64,000 nt of DNA from an uncultured Collinsella sp. (GCA_959602645.1 CAUGTZ010000003.1:62001-126000); one strand, 5' to 3'. Counted from the first letter of the stretch, positions 1-9,281 are shown. Numbers and translations are program-made. Notes: generated by a model from the sequence alone, not told the origin.

Positions 1-1
1 C

Positions 2-208
2 CTGCCCTATGCGCTGCTGTGCGGCGTGGTCGTGTCCGTCCTAGGCGTTATCGGCGACCTTATCGAGTCACGCATCAAGCGCGGTGTGGGCGTCAAGGAT
101 TCCGGCAACCTTATCCCGGGCCATGGCGGCATGCTCGACCGTAGCGACTCGCTTATCTTTGGCTGCATTACCGCGCAGCTGCTTTTGATGATCGGAGGCG
201 TGCTGTAA
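2..208 (+). CDS. cdsA: Phosphatidate cytidylyltransferase, C-terminal fragment
   Basis: The 5' end lies outside the window; the reading frame is open from base 2. The fragment carries the complete CDP-diglyceride synthetase signature: S-R-x-K-R, then [18 protein letters not shown], where the aspartates bind metal in this family. A final hydrophobic helix follows. CdsA makes CDP-diacylglycerol from phosphatidate and CTP in the inner membrane. It is the precursor used by PgsA, which is also in this window. The TAA stop overlaps the ATG of dxr (TAATG), so the two are translationally coupled, as in the usual cdsA-dxr-rseP-ispG order. Confidence 0.95.
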   Translation: MPYALLCGVVVSVLGVIGDLIESRIKRGVGVKDSGNLIPGHGGMLDRSDSLIFGCITAQLLLMIGGVL

Positions 209-1395
209 TGTCATTCCAGACGACGTATGGCCCCGATGGACGCCTCCGTGTTGCCATCCTGGGTTGTACGGGCTCTATCGGCACCCAGGCGCTCGATGTG
301 TGCCGCCAGCATGCCGATCGCCTACAGGTGACGGCGCTGTCCGTTAATTCCAGCACCTCGGAGCTCGTTGCCGCTGCCCGCGAGTTTTCGGTTCCGGCGG
401 TTGCCGTGGCCGATGTCGCTCATGGCGATGACGCCGTGCTTCAGGAGTTGCCCGAGGGAACGAAGCTCGGCGTTGGCGCGCAGGCGGTTTGCGAGCTCGC
501 GCGTCGCGACGATGTCGACTGCGTGCTCGTCGCTATTGTGGGCGCCGCCGGTCTCGAGGCGAGCCATGCGGCCTTGACCTCGAATAAGCGCCTTGCTCTT
601 GCCAACAAGGAGTCCCTCGTCGTCGGTGGCGACTTGCTTATGCCGTTGGCGCAACCGGGCCAGCTTATTCCGGTCGACTCTGAGCACTCCGCCATTTACC
701 AGTGCTATCTGGGGGAGAACCCGCGCGAGGCTCATTGTATTTGGCTCACCTGCTCGGGCGGTCCGTTCTTTGGCCGCACGCGCGACGAGCTCGATTGCGT
801 GACGCGTGCCGATGCCCTCGCACATCCCACGTGGGCCATGGGTGCCAAGATCACCATCGACTCCGCCACCCTCATGAACAAGGGCCTGGAGCGCATTGAG
901 GCCATGCATCTGTTTAACTGCGACCTCGATTTCATTAACGTGGTCGTGCAGCGTCAGTCCAAGATTCACTCTATGGTCGAGTTCGCCGACGGCTCCGTGA
1001 TGGCGCATCTTGGTGCTTCCGACATGCGTATTCCCATCCAGTTCGCGTTCTCGTATCCCGAGCGTTGGGATACCCCGGCGCCTCGTATCGATTTTCGCGA
1101 GTTGGGGCAGCTCACGTTTGATGCTGCCGACATGGATACCTTCCACTGTCTGGCACTGGCCGAGCGTGCCGGCAAGACGGGTGGCACCATGCCGTGCGTG
1201 CTTAATGCCGCCAACGAGGTCGCCGTCGATGCCTTCCTGCACGATGGCTGCAGCTTTACCGATATCGATCGCATTGTGGAATCCTGCATGGATGCCCACG
1301 ATATGCAGGCGGTCGATTCGTTTGAGCAGCTTTGCGACATCGATGCGTGGGCGCGTGAAAAGGCTGCGCAGGTGCTCGTCGCAACCCGTTCCTAA
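208..1395 (+). CDS. dxr: 1-deoxy-D-xylulose 5-phosphate reductoisomerase
   Basis: Second step of the MEP isoprenoid pathway: it rearranges and reduces DXP to 2-C-methyl-D-erythritol 4-phosphate with NADPH. The 395-residue length is normal. Visible motifs are the N-terminal Rossmann loop GCTGSIG (residues 19-25), ANKES (132-136), the metal-binding DSEH (157-160, Asp157 and Glu159), TCSGGPF near 181, and the IDSATLMNKGLE stretch near residue 220. Start ATG overlaps the cdsA stop. It is followed after 25 nt by rseP. ispG, a later enzyme of the same pathway, lies two genes downstream, so the cluster links isoprenoid supply to the envelope. Confidence 0.97.
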   Translation: MSFQTTYGPDGRLRVAILGCTGSIGTQALDVCRQHADRLQVTALSVNSSTSELVAAAREFSVPAVAVADVAHGDDAVLQELPEGTKLGVGAQAVCELARRDDVDCVLVAIVGAAGLEASHAALTSNKRLALANKESLVVGGDLLMPLAQPGQLIPVDSEHSAIYQCYLGENPREAHCIWLTCSGGPFFGRTRDELDCVTRADALAHPTWAMGAKITIDSATLMNKGLERIEAMHLFNCDLDFINVVVQRQSKIHSMVEFADGSVMAHLGASDMRIPIQFAFSYPERWDTPAPRIDFRELGQLTFDAADMDTFHCLALAERAGKTGGTMPCVLNAANEVAVDAFLHDGCSFTDIDRIVESCMDAHDMQAVDSFEQLCDIDAWAREKAAQVLVATRS

Positions 1396-1420
1396 CCCAT
1401 AAGGATTGCTTTTTCGTTTT

Positions 1421-2782
1421 ATGGATACTGTTCTGAGCGTTCTCTCATCGGTCTTTTGGGGCCTGCTGATGCTTTCCGTCCTCGTGTTTTTGCACGAGGG
1501 CGGCCACTTTTTGGCGGCGCGTGCCTGCGGCGTCCGTGTGACCGAGTTCTTTTTGGGCCTGCCGTGCCGCTTTGACATCCATTACACGTCGCGTCGCATT
1601 GGAACCAAGTTTGGCGTGACCCCGCTGCTGCTGGGTGGCTACGCTGCCATCTGCGGTATGGATCCGACCGAGGTCTCATGCGCCGATCGCGTGCTCGCGG
1701 CTATCTATCGTCATGGTCGCATGACCGTGGCCGACCTTGCTGTCGAGCTCGAGCTTTCCGAGGAGGATGTGCTCGAGGCATGCTCCTTGCTCTTGGGTTG
1801 GGGCTCCATCGCGCCCTGGTATGAGGAAGGGGAGAAGCCCTCACCGAGCTACTATCCCACCAAGTATCAGACACTGCCTCGAGACGCTACGGGTTACACC
1901 ACCTTTGACGGCCGCCGGTTCGATCGAGAGCATGCGACTGCCGAGGGCGATGTGTGGGAGCTGCCGTGCGGTGAGGCTGATTTCTTGGCGCAAGAGCGCT
2001 CGCACACCTATCTTGGCCAGGGCTTTCTCAAGCGTGCCTTTATGCTGCTCGCGGGCATTATTGTCAATATCCTGACGGGCTTTTTGCTCCTTATGAGCAT
2101 CTATTCCATTGCGGGTGTCACCGTGCCGATCGATACCAACGTGATCGGTCAGGTTGACGATGGGTCTATTGCCGCCAAGGCGGGTATCGAGTCCGGTGAT
2201 GCGATCCTTTCGGTTGACGGTGACTCATGTTCCACTTGGATGGACGTCTACGATGCCATCGGCAAGGCCGCCGGTAAGGACGATATCGCTATTGAGTATG
2301 AGCGCGATGGCAAGCAGTGCTCGACCTCGGTCGCACTCAAAGAGGGCGAACGTCTGGGCGTTTATGCCTCTACGCAGGTGGTCCGTTTGGACCCCATCAC
2401 CTCGGCGCGTCTGTCATTCTCCTATGTTGTGAAGACCGCGGATGGCGTTATTCGCCTACTTCAGCCGCAGCATACGATGGAGATCCTCGATCAGTCCTCT
2501 TCGATCGTGGGTATTAGCGTCATGTCCTCGCAGGCAGCTGCTGCCGGTCCCATCACGTTCTTGTCGTTTGCCGCGCTCATTTCGTTCTCACTGGGCTTTA
2601 TGAACTTGCTGCCCATCCCGCCGCTCGACGGCGGCAAGTTAGTCATCGAGATTATTCAAAAGATTGCGGGTCGCGAGCTGCCTCTCAAGGCTCAGACGAT
2701 TGTGAGCTATGTGGGCATCGCGCTCTTCGCACTGCTGTTTGTCTATATGCTTCGTTCCGACATCCTTCGATTTATTCTGTAG
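1421..2782 (+). CDS. rseP: RseP-type site-2 zinc metalloprotease with an inserted domain
   Basis: Intramembrane protease of the M50B family. Transmembrane helix 1 holds the HEGGH zinc site (residues 25-29) and the GGY loop follows at 72-74. A PDZ domain covers about 235-320. The C-terminal NLLPIPPLDGG near residue 400 supplies the third zinc ligand. Between the GGY loop and the next membrane segment (about 205-225) there are some 115 extra residues (about 82-195). Their first half reads like a small winged helix: MTVADLAVELELSEEDVLEA, then a hydrophobic strand. This is absent from textbook RseP. I chose ATG 1421; an upstream TTG at 1406 sits immediately after AAGGA and is too close to it. The physiological substrate, perhaps an anti-sigma factor, cannot be inferred here. 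Confidence 0.9.
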   Translation: MDTVLSVLSSVFWGLLMLSVLVFLHEGGHFLAARACGVRVTEFFLGLPCRFDIHYTSRRIGTKFGVTPLLLGGYAAICGMDPTEVSCADRVLAAIYRHGRMTVADLAVELELSEEDVLEACSLLLGWGSIAPWYEEGEKPSPSYYPTKYQTLPRDATGYTTFDGRRFDREHATAEGDVWELPCGEADFLAQERSHTYLGQGFLKRAFMLLAGIIVNILTGFLLLMSIYSIAGVTVPIDTNVIGQVDDGSIAAKAGIESGDAILSVDGDSCSTWMDVYDAIGKAAGKDDIAIEYERDGKQCSTSVALKEGERLGVYASTQVVRLDPITSARLSFSYVVKTADGVIRLLQPQHTMEILDQSSSIVGISVMSSQAAAAGPITFLSFAALISFSLGFMNLLPIPPLDGGKLVIEIIQKIAGRELPLKAQTIVSYVGIALFALLFVYMLRSDILRFIL

Positions 2783-2795
2783 GGGAGTGTTTGGA

Positions 2796-3878
2796 TTGTC
2801 TCTATCCCATTCTTTGCCGCGCGAGTTGACGCGCCCCGTGCATGTGGGCGGCGTGCAGATCGGCGGCGGCGCGCCGGTGGTGGTTCAGTCCATGACCTGC
2901 ACCGATACCGCTGATGCCCAGGCAACGCTTGCGCAAGTGTGCGCGTTGGCGCAGGCTGGCTGCGATATCGTGCGTGTGAGCGTGCCCACCGAGGCCGCGC
3001 TCGAGGGCTTTCGTACCATCTGTGCTGAGTCTCCGGTGCCGATTGTTGCCGATATTCACTTTAACCATAAGCTCGCCATCGGCGCCGTCGAGGCTGGTGC
3101 CGCCAAGCTGCGCATCAATCCCGGCAATATCGGCGATTGGGCCAAGGTTGACGCGGTGATCGATGCTGCGGGCGCCGCGGGCTGTGCGATTCGTATCGGG
3201 GTCAACGCCGGTTCACTCGAGCAGGATATCGCCGAGCGCGATGACCTCACGCAGCCCGAAAAGCTCGTGAAGTCGAGCGAGCGTTTCGTCAAGCACTTTG
3301 AGGACCGCGGATTTACGAACATTGTGCTTTCGGCCAAGGCCCATAGCGTGCAAACGACGCTCGATACCTATCGAGCCCTGTCGCGTGAGATTCCCCACGT
3401 TCCGCTTCACTTGGGCGTAACCGAGGCAGGTACCAAGCTGCAGGGCACCATCAAGAGCTCGGTGGGCCTTGGTATTCTGCTGTCTGAGGGTATCGGTGAC
3501 ACCATGCGCGTCTCGCTCACGGCCGATCCGGTTGAGGAGCCGCCGGTCGCCTGGGGAATTTTGCAGTCGTTGGGCCTGCGTCGCCGCGGTCCCGAGATTG
3601 TCTCGTGCCCCACGTGCGCCCGCTGTCAGGTTAACCTGATTCCCATCGCCGAGGAGGTCACCGAGCGGCTTAAGAACTACTCCGCGCCGCTTTCTATCGC
3701 TGTGATGGGATGTGCCGTTAATGGCCCCGGTGAGGCTTCTGATGCCGACCTGGGCGTTGCTTGCGGACGTGGTCAGGCCTTGCTCTTTTCGCATGGCCAG
3801 ATCATTGGTAAAGTAGCTGAGGACCAAATTGTCGACGCGCTTATGGCAGAGGTCGACAAACTTATTGAGGAGAAATAA
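2796..3878 (+). CDS. ispG: 4-hydroxy-3-methylbut-2-en-1-yl diphosphate synthase
   Basis: Penultimate MEP-pathway enzyme, a [4Fe-4S] protein converting MEcPP to HMBPP. The 360-residue product starts like the family (RPVHVGGVQIGGGAPVVVQS) and has the cluster cysteines Cys271, Cys274 (SCPTC) and Cys306 (GCAVNGPGE), with the conserved Glu of GPGE as fourth ligand. Start TTG 2796 was chosen because GGGGAG lies 8 nt upstream. The frame is open further up, into rseP, but that part has no family similarity. It lies 13 nt after rseP and is followed without a gap by proS. Confidence 0.95.
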   Translation: MSLSHSLPRELTRPVHVGGVQIGGGAPVVVQSMTCTDTADAQATLAQVCALAQAGCDIVRVSVPTEAALEGFRTICAESPVPIVADIHFNHKLAIGAVEAGAAKLRINPGNIGDWAKVDAVIDAAGAAGCAIRIGVNAGSLEQDIAERDDLTQPEKLVKSSERFVKHFEDRGFTNIVLSAKAHSVQTTLDTYRALSREIPHVPLHLGVTEAGTKLQGTIKSSVGLGILLSEGIGDTMRVSLTADPVEEPPVAWGILQSLGLRRRGPEIVSCPTCARCQVNLIPIAEEVTERLKNYSAPLSIAVMGCAVNGPGEASDADLGVACGRGQALLFSHGQIIGKVAEDQIVDALMAEVDKLIEEK

Positions 3879-5600
3879 ATGACCCGAGCAATGTATATGT
3901 CTAAGCTCTATGCGCCGACGCTTAAAGAGGATCCGGCGGACGCTGAGCTCGCCAGCCACCGCCTGCTGCTCCGTGCCGGCATGATCCGCAAGGAGGCCGC
4001 CGGTCTGTATTCCTACCTGCCGCTCGCATGGCGCTCGATTCGCAAGATCGAGAATATCGTGCGCGACGAGATGGATGCCGCCGGTGCCCAGGAGCTCATG
4101 ATGCCCATTATGGTCGACGCTGAGCTATGGCGCGAGTCCGGCCGCATCGACGCCTATGGCAAGGAGCTTGTGCGCTTTGACGACCGTCACGGTCGCGAGT
4201 TCGTCCTTGGCCCCACGCACGAGGAGACCGTCACGGCCCTGGTGCGCAACGAGCTGCGCTCCTACAAACAGCTGCCCGTCAACCTTTACCACATTCAGGA
4301 CAAGTTCCGCGACGAGTTCCGTCCCCGCTTTGGCCTGATGCGTGGCCGCGAGTTCATCATGAAGGACGCCTACAGCTTCTCCGCCACGCAGGAGAGTCTG
4401 CAGGAGGAGTACGGCAAGATGAAGCAGGCCTACGCCAACATCTGCGAGCGCTGCTACATCAAGGCTCTGCCCGTTGTCGCCGACTCCGGCGAGATCGGCG
4501 GCGACACCTCCGTCGAGTACATGGCTCTGGCCGAGGCCGGCGAGGCCTCGCTGGTCTACTGCGATGATTGCGGCTTTGCTGCCGACGACGAGGCGGCAAG
4601 CACCAAGGTCGTCGTGACTGAGGGCCCCGGTGACGGTACGCTTACCAAGGTTGAGACTCCGGGCATGGGCACCATTGAGGCCGTCGCCAAGTTCTTCGGT
4701 TTCCCCGAGAACGGTACGCGAAAGTCGCTGGCGCTCATCGACGCCGAGGGCAAGCCGGTCGTGGCCATTGTTCCTGGCGACCACGAGCTCAATGACTGCA
4801 AGGCCGAGCATGTCTTTGGCAAGGGCTATCGCATGATGACCGACGAGGAGCTTCAGGCGAACGGCCTGCACAAGGGCTTTATCGGACCGGTCAACCTGCC
4901 CGAGGGCATCCGTCTGGTGTGCGACGAGAGCCTGCGCGAGTCCAAGCAGTGGGCCTGCGGTGCCAACGAGGTCGATTATCACTTTACCGGTGCCTGCCCC
5001 GAGCGCGATTTTACCGTCGACGAGTGGGCCGACCTTGTCACCGTCGTTGCCGGCGATCCCTGCCCGCACTGCGGCAAGCCGCTCTCTGCTGCCCGTGGCA
5101 TCGAGGTCTCCCAGGTCTTCCAGCTGGGCACCAAGTATTCCGAGGCCATGGGTGCCACCTTTATGGACGAGGATGGCAAGGAAAAGCCGCTTATCATGGG
5201 TTGCTACGGCGTGGGGGTGTCCCGCTCGCTTGCTGCCGTCGTGGAGCAGCACAACGACGAGCACGGTATTGTCTGGCCGGTCTCCGTCGCCCCTTACGAG
5301 GTCGCGGTGATTCCGCTCGACCCCAAGAAGGAGGAGTGCGCTACCGTCTGCGAGCAGATTGTTGATGGCCTGTGCGCCGAGGGTATCGAGGTCGTCGTCG
5401 ACGACCGCGATGAGCGTCCCGGATTTAAGTTTGCCGACAACGATCTTATGGGCTTCCCGTATCAGGTGGTTCTGGGCAAGCGCGGCCTTAAGAACGGCAC
5501 CGTTGAGCTCAAGGACCGTGCCACGGGCGAGCGCGAGGATGTGGCGATTGACGAGGTCGTCGCCAAGGTTGCCGAGCTGGTGAAGGCTGCCCGCCGTTAA
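3879..5600 (+). CDS. proS: Prolyl-tRNA synthetase, bacterial type
   Basis: Class II synthetase charging tRNA-Pro. The 573 residues match the long bacterial form. It has the N-terminal catalytic core with class II motif 2 (RDEFRPRFGLMRGREF), a YbaK-like editing insertion at about residues 225-400, motif 3 (GCYGVGVSRS), and a C-terminal anticodon-binding domain from about 470. ATG 3879 immediately follows the ispG stop, with GAGGAG seven nt upstream. A strong terminator follows, so it is the last gene of the cdsA-proS run. Confidence 0.97.
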   Translation: MTRAMYMSKLYAPTLKEDPADAELASHRLLLRAGMIRKEAAGLYSYLPLAWRSIRKIENIVRDEMDAAGAQELMMPIMVDAELWRESGRIDAYGKELVRFDDRHGREFVLGPTHEETVTALVRNELRSYKQLPVNLYHIQDKFRDEFRPRFGLMRGREFIMKDAYSFSATQESLQEEYGKMKQAYANICERCYIKALPVVADSGEIGGDTSVEYMALAEAGEASLVYCDDCGFAADDEAASTKVVVTEGPGDGTLTKVETPGMGTIEAVAKFFGFPENGTRKSLALIDAEGKPVVAIVPGDHELNDCKAEHVFGKGYRMMTDEELQANGLHKGFIGPVNLPEGIRLVCDESLRESKQWACGANEVDYHFTGACPERDFTVDEWADLVTVVAGDPCPHCGKPLSAARGIEVSQVFQLGTKYSEAMGATFMDEDGKEKPLIMGCYGVGVSRSLAAVVEQHNDEHGIVWPVSVAPYEVAVIPLDPKKEECATVCEQIVDGLCAEGIEVVVDDRDERPGFKFADNDLMGFPYQVVLGKRGLKNGTVELKDRATGEREDVAIDEVVAKVAELVKAARR

Positions 5601-5630
5601 TCGACGATTTCGCTTGTAGTTCGATATACG

Positions 5631-5680
5631 GGACGGCCCCGCATTTCTCCAGATCGGGGGGATGCGGGGCCGTCCTTTTA
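5631..5680 (+). terminator. Rho-independent terminator after proS
   Basis: A perfect 14-bp inverted repeat (GGACGGCCCCGCAT at 5631 and its complement ending at 5675) is followed by TTTTA. It ends the proS transcript. Confidence 0.9.
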
Positions 5681-5702
5681 TCTTGCCTGCGTGTTCAATC
5701 GC

Positions 5703-5748
5703 TAAAAGGGAAACCCCGCAGCCCATGTGAGCTGCGGGGTTTCCTTTG
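5703..5748. terminator. Bidirectional terminator between convergent genes
   Basis: A 14-bp stem, GGAAACCCCGCAGC with its complement and an 8-nt loop, has A-rich sequence on the left and TTCCTTT on the right. Read on the minus strand the stem is followed by CCCTTTTAGC. It can stop transcription of the APH-fold gene and back up the proS terminator. Confidence 0.75.
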
Positions 5749-5779
5749 TGCCTCCGATGCGAAATAAATCGCTCAGATA

Positions 5780-6544
5780 TTACTGATAATCGACGACGTC
5801 GATCCAGTTCTTCAGGAACTCATCGTTCACGTTGCGCTTGCGAGCGAGCTCGGAAGCGGCGACGATGCTCGTCCACTGACGCACGACCTGCATGGGCATG
5901 TCGGCGCGGTCGCAGTAGAGCTCCAGGTAGGCCTCGGCCTGGTCTTTGCTGTTGAGGGCAAAGAGCAGGTAGGTGGTAGCAACGTCGGCAGCAGGGGAGC
6001 CCTGGGTGGCGTGTGCCCAGTCGCAGACATACAGCTGGCCGTCGTCGCCGACGATGACGTTAGAGGGGTTGAAGTCGCCGTGGCAGACCTTGAACTCCTT
6101 GGTCATGCCGTCCAGACGCTCCTGAAGGTTGTAGCGCGTGGTGGCATTGAGCTGATCGAGGCTGTCGATCATGCGGGCGAACTTGTCGCGCTGACGGTTG
6201 AGCAGCGGGGAGGTGTAGCCGTGGATCTCGATCTGGAGGTCGACGAACATCTCGAGGTACTCACCAAAGCGCTGGGGCTCGGCAGTCATCTTCTCGGCAA
6301 GGGTGGTGCCCGGAACCTTCTCGGTCACGAGCGCCCAGCCGTTGGCGTTCTCGAGCTGGGAAACCTCGAGAGCCTTGGGGCTGCGGATACCGCACTCATT
6401 GATGCGGGCAAGATTCAAAGCCTCGTTGAACACGTCGGAGACAGGCTTGGTCTCGTTAAAGACCTTGACGATCTTGTCGCCCAGGTCGTAAACGACCTTG
6501 TTGCCACGGCGGACGAGCTCGGTCTTGGAATCGGGTAGCAGCAT
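5780..6544 (-). CDS. APH-fold phosphotransferase, substrate unknown
   Basis: 254 residues of the aminoglycoside phosphotransferase/choline kinase-like fold. The catalytic loop is CHGDFNPSNVIV (His155, Asp157, Asn162 region) and the metal-binding Asp is in CDWA (Asp175). An N-terminal lobe contains VVYDLGDKIVKVFN and an EALN helix. Enzymes with this fold phosphorylate small molecules such as sugars, choline or antibiotics. Nothing in the sequence or context defines the substrate, and calling it a resistance gene would be unjustified. ATG 6544 has AAAGGA eight nt upstream. It lies downstream of adhE on the same strand, with an 88-nt gap containing a large hairpin. Confidence 0.8.
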   Translation of the reverse strand: MLLPDSKTELVRRGNKVVYDLGDKIVKVFNETKPVSDVFNEALNLARINECGIRSPKALEVSQLENANGWALVTEKVPGTTLAEKMTAEPQRFGEYLEMFVDLQIEIHGYTSPLLNRQRDKFARMIDSLDQLNATTRYNLQERLDGMTKEFKVCHGDFNPSNVIVGDDGQLYVCDWAHATQGSPAADVATTYLLFALNSKDQAEAYLELYCDRADMPMQVVRQWTSIVAASELARKRNVNDEFLKNWIDVVDYQ

Positions 6545-6575
6545 GGTTGCATCCTTTCAACGATGCGATAGAAGC

Positions 6576-6615
6576 GACGGCGGGGGTGTGTGAAACACCC
6601 GTGCACCCCCGCCGT
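6576..6615. repeat. Hairpin between adhE and the APH-fold gene
   Basis: A 12-bp perfect stem (ACGGCGGGGGTG at 6576-6587, complement at 6604-6615). On the minus strand, the direction of transcription, there is a T-run before the stem but none after it. It is therefore not a classical terminator for adhE. It may protect the adhE 3' end or lower read-through. Confidence 0.7.
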
Positions 6616-6632
6616 TAAAAACCGTGCTAAAA

Positions 6633-9281
6633 CTAGCAGACGGCGTAGTCCTGAGGCTCGCGGCCGTAGTAGGCGTCCAGGTAGAGCTCCTTGATCTCGC
6701 TCATGAGCGGGTAGCGCGGGTTAGCGCCGGTGCACTGGTCGTTGAATGCCTGCTCGGTCATCTCGTCAAGGGTGTCGAGGAAGTACTGCTCGTCAACACC
6801 GTAGTCGGCGATGGTCTTCTTGACGCCGATGAAGTCCTTGAGCTCCTCGAGCTTCGTGATGAAGTTCTCGAAGACCTCCTTGTCGTCCTTGCCCTCGATG
6901 CCGCAGTACTTGGCCATCTCGGCGTAGTTGTGCAGCGCGTTGGGGTAAGGATACTGGGAGAAGGTACCCATCTTGACGGGAGCCTCGGCGGCGTTGTAGC
7001 GCATGACGCGGGTTAGGATGACGGCGTTGGCGAGGCCGTGGGGCAGGTGATGGAAGGCGCCGAGCTTGTGGGCCATGGAGTGGTTGAGGCCCAGGAAGGC
7101 GTTGGCGAAGGCCATACCGGCCATGCAGGAGGCGTTGTGCATCTCCTCGCGGGCGTGCGGGTCCTTGGCGCCGTTCGTGAAGCTGGAGGGCAGGTTCTCG
7201 AAGACGAGCTTGGCAGCGCGCTCGGAGAGGCCCTTGGTGTAGTCGGAAGCCATGATGGAGACGTAGGACTCGATGGCGTGGGTCATGACGTCGATGCCGG
7301 AGGCAGCGGTCAGGCCGCGAGGGGCGGTCATGCAGTTGTCGGCGTCGACGATAGCCATGTTGGGGAGCAGCGCGTAGTCGGCGAGCGGCCACTTGATGCC
7401 GGTCTCCTTGTCGGTGATGATGGCGAACGGCGTGCACTCGGAACCGGTGCCCGAAGAGGTCGGGACGGCGACGAAGTAGGCCTTCTTGCCCATCTCGGGG
7501 AAGGTGAAGATACGCTTGCGGATGTCCATGAAGTCCATGGCCATGTCCTCAAACTTGCACTCGGGGTGCTCGTACATCATCCACATGATCTTGCCGGCGT
7601 CCATAGCGGAGCCACCGCCGACGGCGATGATGACGTCCGGCTCAAAGAGAGCCATCTGCTTGGCGCCGCGACGTGCGCACTGCAGCGACGGATCGGGCTC
7701 GACGTCGTAGAAGCAGTCGTGGGCGATGCCCATCTCGTCGAGCTTGGCCTCGATGGCGCGGGTGTTGCCATTCTTGAAGAGGAACTGGTCGGTGACGATG
7801 AAGGCGCGCTTCTTGCCCATGACGTTGCCAAGCTCGTCGAGGGCGACGGGCGTGGAACCCTTCTTGAAGTAGACCTTCTCGGGAGCGCGGAACCACAGCA
7901 TGTTCTCACGGCGCTCGGCCACAGTCTTAACGTTGATCAAGTGCTTCACCCCAACGTTCTCGGAGACGGAGTTGCCGCCCCAGGAGCCGCAGCCCAGGGT
8001 CAGAGACGGCTTCATGCCAAAGTTGTACAGGTCACCGATGCCACCGTGCGAGGACGGGGTGTTGATGACGATACGGCAGGCCTTCATGACGTGCTCGAAC
8101 AGGCTGATCTTCTCGGCCTGGGCGGGGTGCACGTACAGAGAGGCGGTGTGGCCCGGGCCACCGGCGAGCACCAGGTGCTCAGCCTTGTCGACGGCCTCCT
8201 GGAAGTCCTTGGCGTGGTACATGGCCAGGACCGGGGAGAGCTTCTCGTGGGAGAACTCCTCCTTGGCGGGGTCGGTGGAGGTGACCTCGGCGATCAGGAT
8301 CTTGGTCTTGGCGGGAACCTCGATGCCGGCGAGCTCGGCGATCTTGGCGGCAGCCATGCCGGGGATGCGGTGATCGAGGGCGCCGTTCTTGAACATGGCG
8401 GCACGCAGGGCCTCCATCTCGGCACCCTGCTTGACGAAGTAGCAGCCGCGCTTCTGGAACTCGGCCTTGACCTGGTCATAGATGGTGTCGATGACGGTCA
8501 CGGACTGCTCGGAAGCGCAGATCATGCCGTTGTCGAAGGTCTTGGAGTGGATGATGGAGTTGACGGCGAGCAGCACGTCGGCGGTGTCGTCGATGACGAC
8601 CGGGGTATTACCGGCGCCAACGCCCAGGGCGGGCTTGCCCGAGGAGTAAGCGGCCTTGACCATGCCCGGGCCACCGGTGGCGAGGATGATGTCGACGTCG
8701 CGCATGACCATGTTGGTCAGCTCGATGGAGGGGACATCGACCCAGCCGATGATGCCCTCGGGGGCGCCGGCCTTGACGGCGGCGTCAAGCACGAGCTTGG
8801 CGGCGGCGATGGTGCACTTGGCGGCAGCCGGGTGCGGGGAGATGATGATGGCGTTGCGGGTCTTCAGGCAGATCAGCGTCTTGAAGATCGCGGTGGAGGT
8901 GGGGTTGGTCGTCGGGATGACGGCGCCCACGATGCCGATGGGCTCGGCGATCTTGGTGATGCCATAAGCCTCGTCGCGCTCCAGAACGCCACAGGTCTTG
9001 GTGTTCTTGTAAGCGTTGTAGATGTACTCTGCGGCGTAGTGGTTCTTGATGACCTTGTCCTCAAGAACGCCGCGGCCGGTCTCCTCGATGGCCATCTTCG
9101 CCAACGGGATACGAGCCTTGTTGGCGGCCATGGCGGCCTCATAGAAGATCTTGTCGACCTGCTCCTGCGTGTACGTAGCAAAAAGCGCCTGGGCCTCTCG
9201 CATCTGAGCGAGCTTAGCCTCAAGCGCCTCTACGTTGTCCACAATTGCGGGAGTAGTGTTTTCCGGTGACTTTTTCACCAT
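6633..9281 (-). CDS. adhE: Bifunctional acetaldehyde-CoA/alcohol dehydrogenase
   Basis: 882-residue fusion that reduces acetyl-CoA to acetaldehyde and then ethanol with two NADH, typical of mixed-acid fermenters. Residues 1-450 are the aldehyde dehydrogenase half, with catalytic Cys255 in GMICASEQS and NPTSTA/GAGNTPV nucleotide segments. Residues 460-882 are the iron-type alcohol dehydrogenase, with GGGSAMDAGK near 553 and PTSSGTGSE. The His-rich iron-binding region is near residues 730-750. AdhE of this type assembles into spirosomes; that is family knowledge. ATG 9281 has AAGGAGA seven nt upstream. A tandem 18-bp operator-like repeat lies about 100 bp upstream. Confidence 0.97.
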   Translation of the reverse strand: MVKKSPENTTPAIVDNVEALEAKLAQMREAQALFATYTQEQVDKIFYEAAMAANKARIPLAKMAIEETGRGVLEDKVIKNHYAAEYIYNAYKNTKTCGVLERDEAYGITKIAEPIGIVGAVIPTTNPTSTAIFKTLICLKTRNAIIISPHPAAAKCTIAAAKLVLDAAVKAGAPEGIIGWVDVPSIELTNMVMRDVDIILATGGPGMVKAAYSSGKPALGVGAGNTPVVIDDTADVLLAVNSIIHSKTFDNGMICASEQSVTVIDTIYDQVKAEFQKRGCYFVKQGAEMEALRAAMFKNGALDHRIPGMAAAKIAELAGIEVPAKTKILIAEVTSTDPAKEEFSHEKLSPVLAMYHAKDFQEAVDKAEHLVLAGGPGHTASLYVHPAQAEKISLFEHVMKACRIVINTPSSHGGIGDLYNFGMKPSLTLGCGSWGGNSVSENVGVKHLINVKTVAERRENMLWFRAPEKVYFKKGSTPVALDELGNVMGKKRAFIVTDQFLFKNGNTRAIEAKLDEMGIAHDCFYDVEPDPSLQCARRGAKQMALFEPDVIIAVGGGSAMDAGKIMWMMYEHPECKFEDMAMDFMDIRKRIFTFPEMGKKAYFVAVPTSSGTGSECTPFAIITDKETGIKWPLADYALLPNMAIVDADNCMTAPRGLTAASGIDVMTHAIESYVSIMASDYTKGLSERAAKLVFENLPSSFTNGAKDPHAREEMHNASCMAGMAFANAFLGLNHSMAHKLGAFHHLPHGLANAVILTRVMRYNAAEAPVKMGTFSQYPYPNALHNYAEMAKYCGIEGKDDKEVFENFITKLEELKDFIGVKKTIADYGVDEQYFLDTLDEMTEQAFNDQCTGANPRYPLMSEIKELYLDAYYGREPQDYAVC

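Noticed and set aside
322..1578. Long open frame antisense to dxr, and similar ones antisense to proS, adhE, dnaJ/mtaB, pnp, ftsK and rimO/pgsA
   Set aside because: They mirror highly biased codons of real genes on the other strand, have repetitive Gly/Leu/Val- or Arg/His-rich translations, and no recognisable domain or ribosome binding site.
5780..6544. Aminoglycoside resistance gene
   Set aside because: Only the general APH kinase fold is visible. It lacks specific similarity to a resistance enzyme and sits next to a core fermentation gene.
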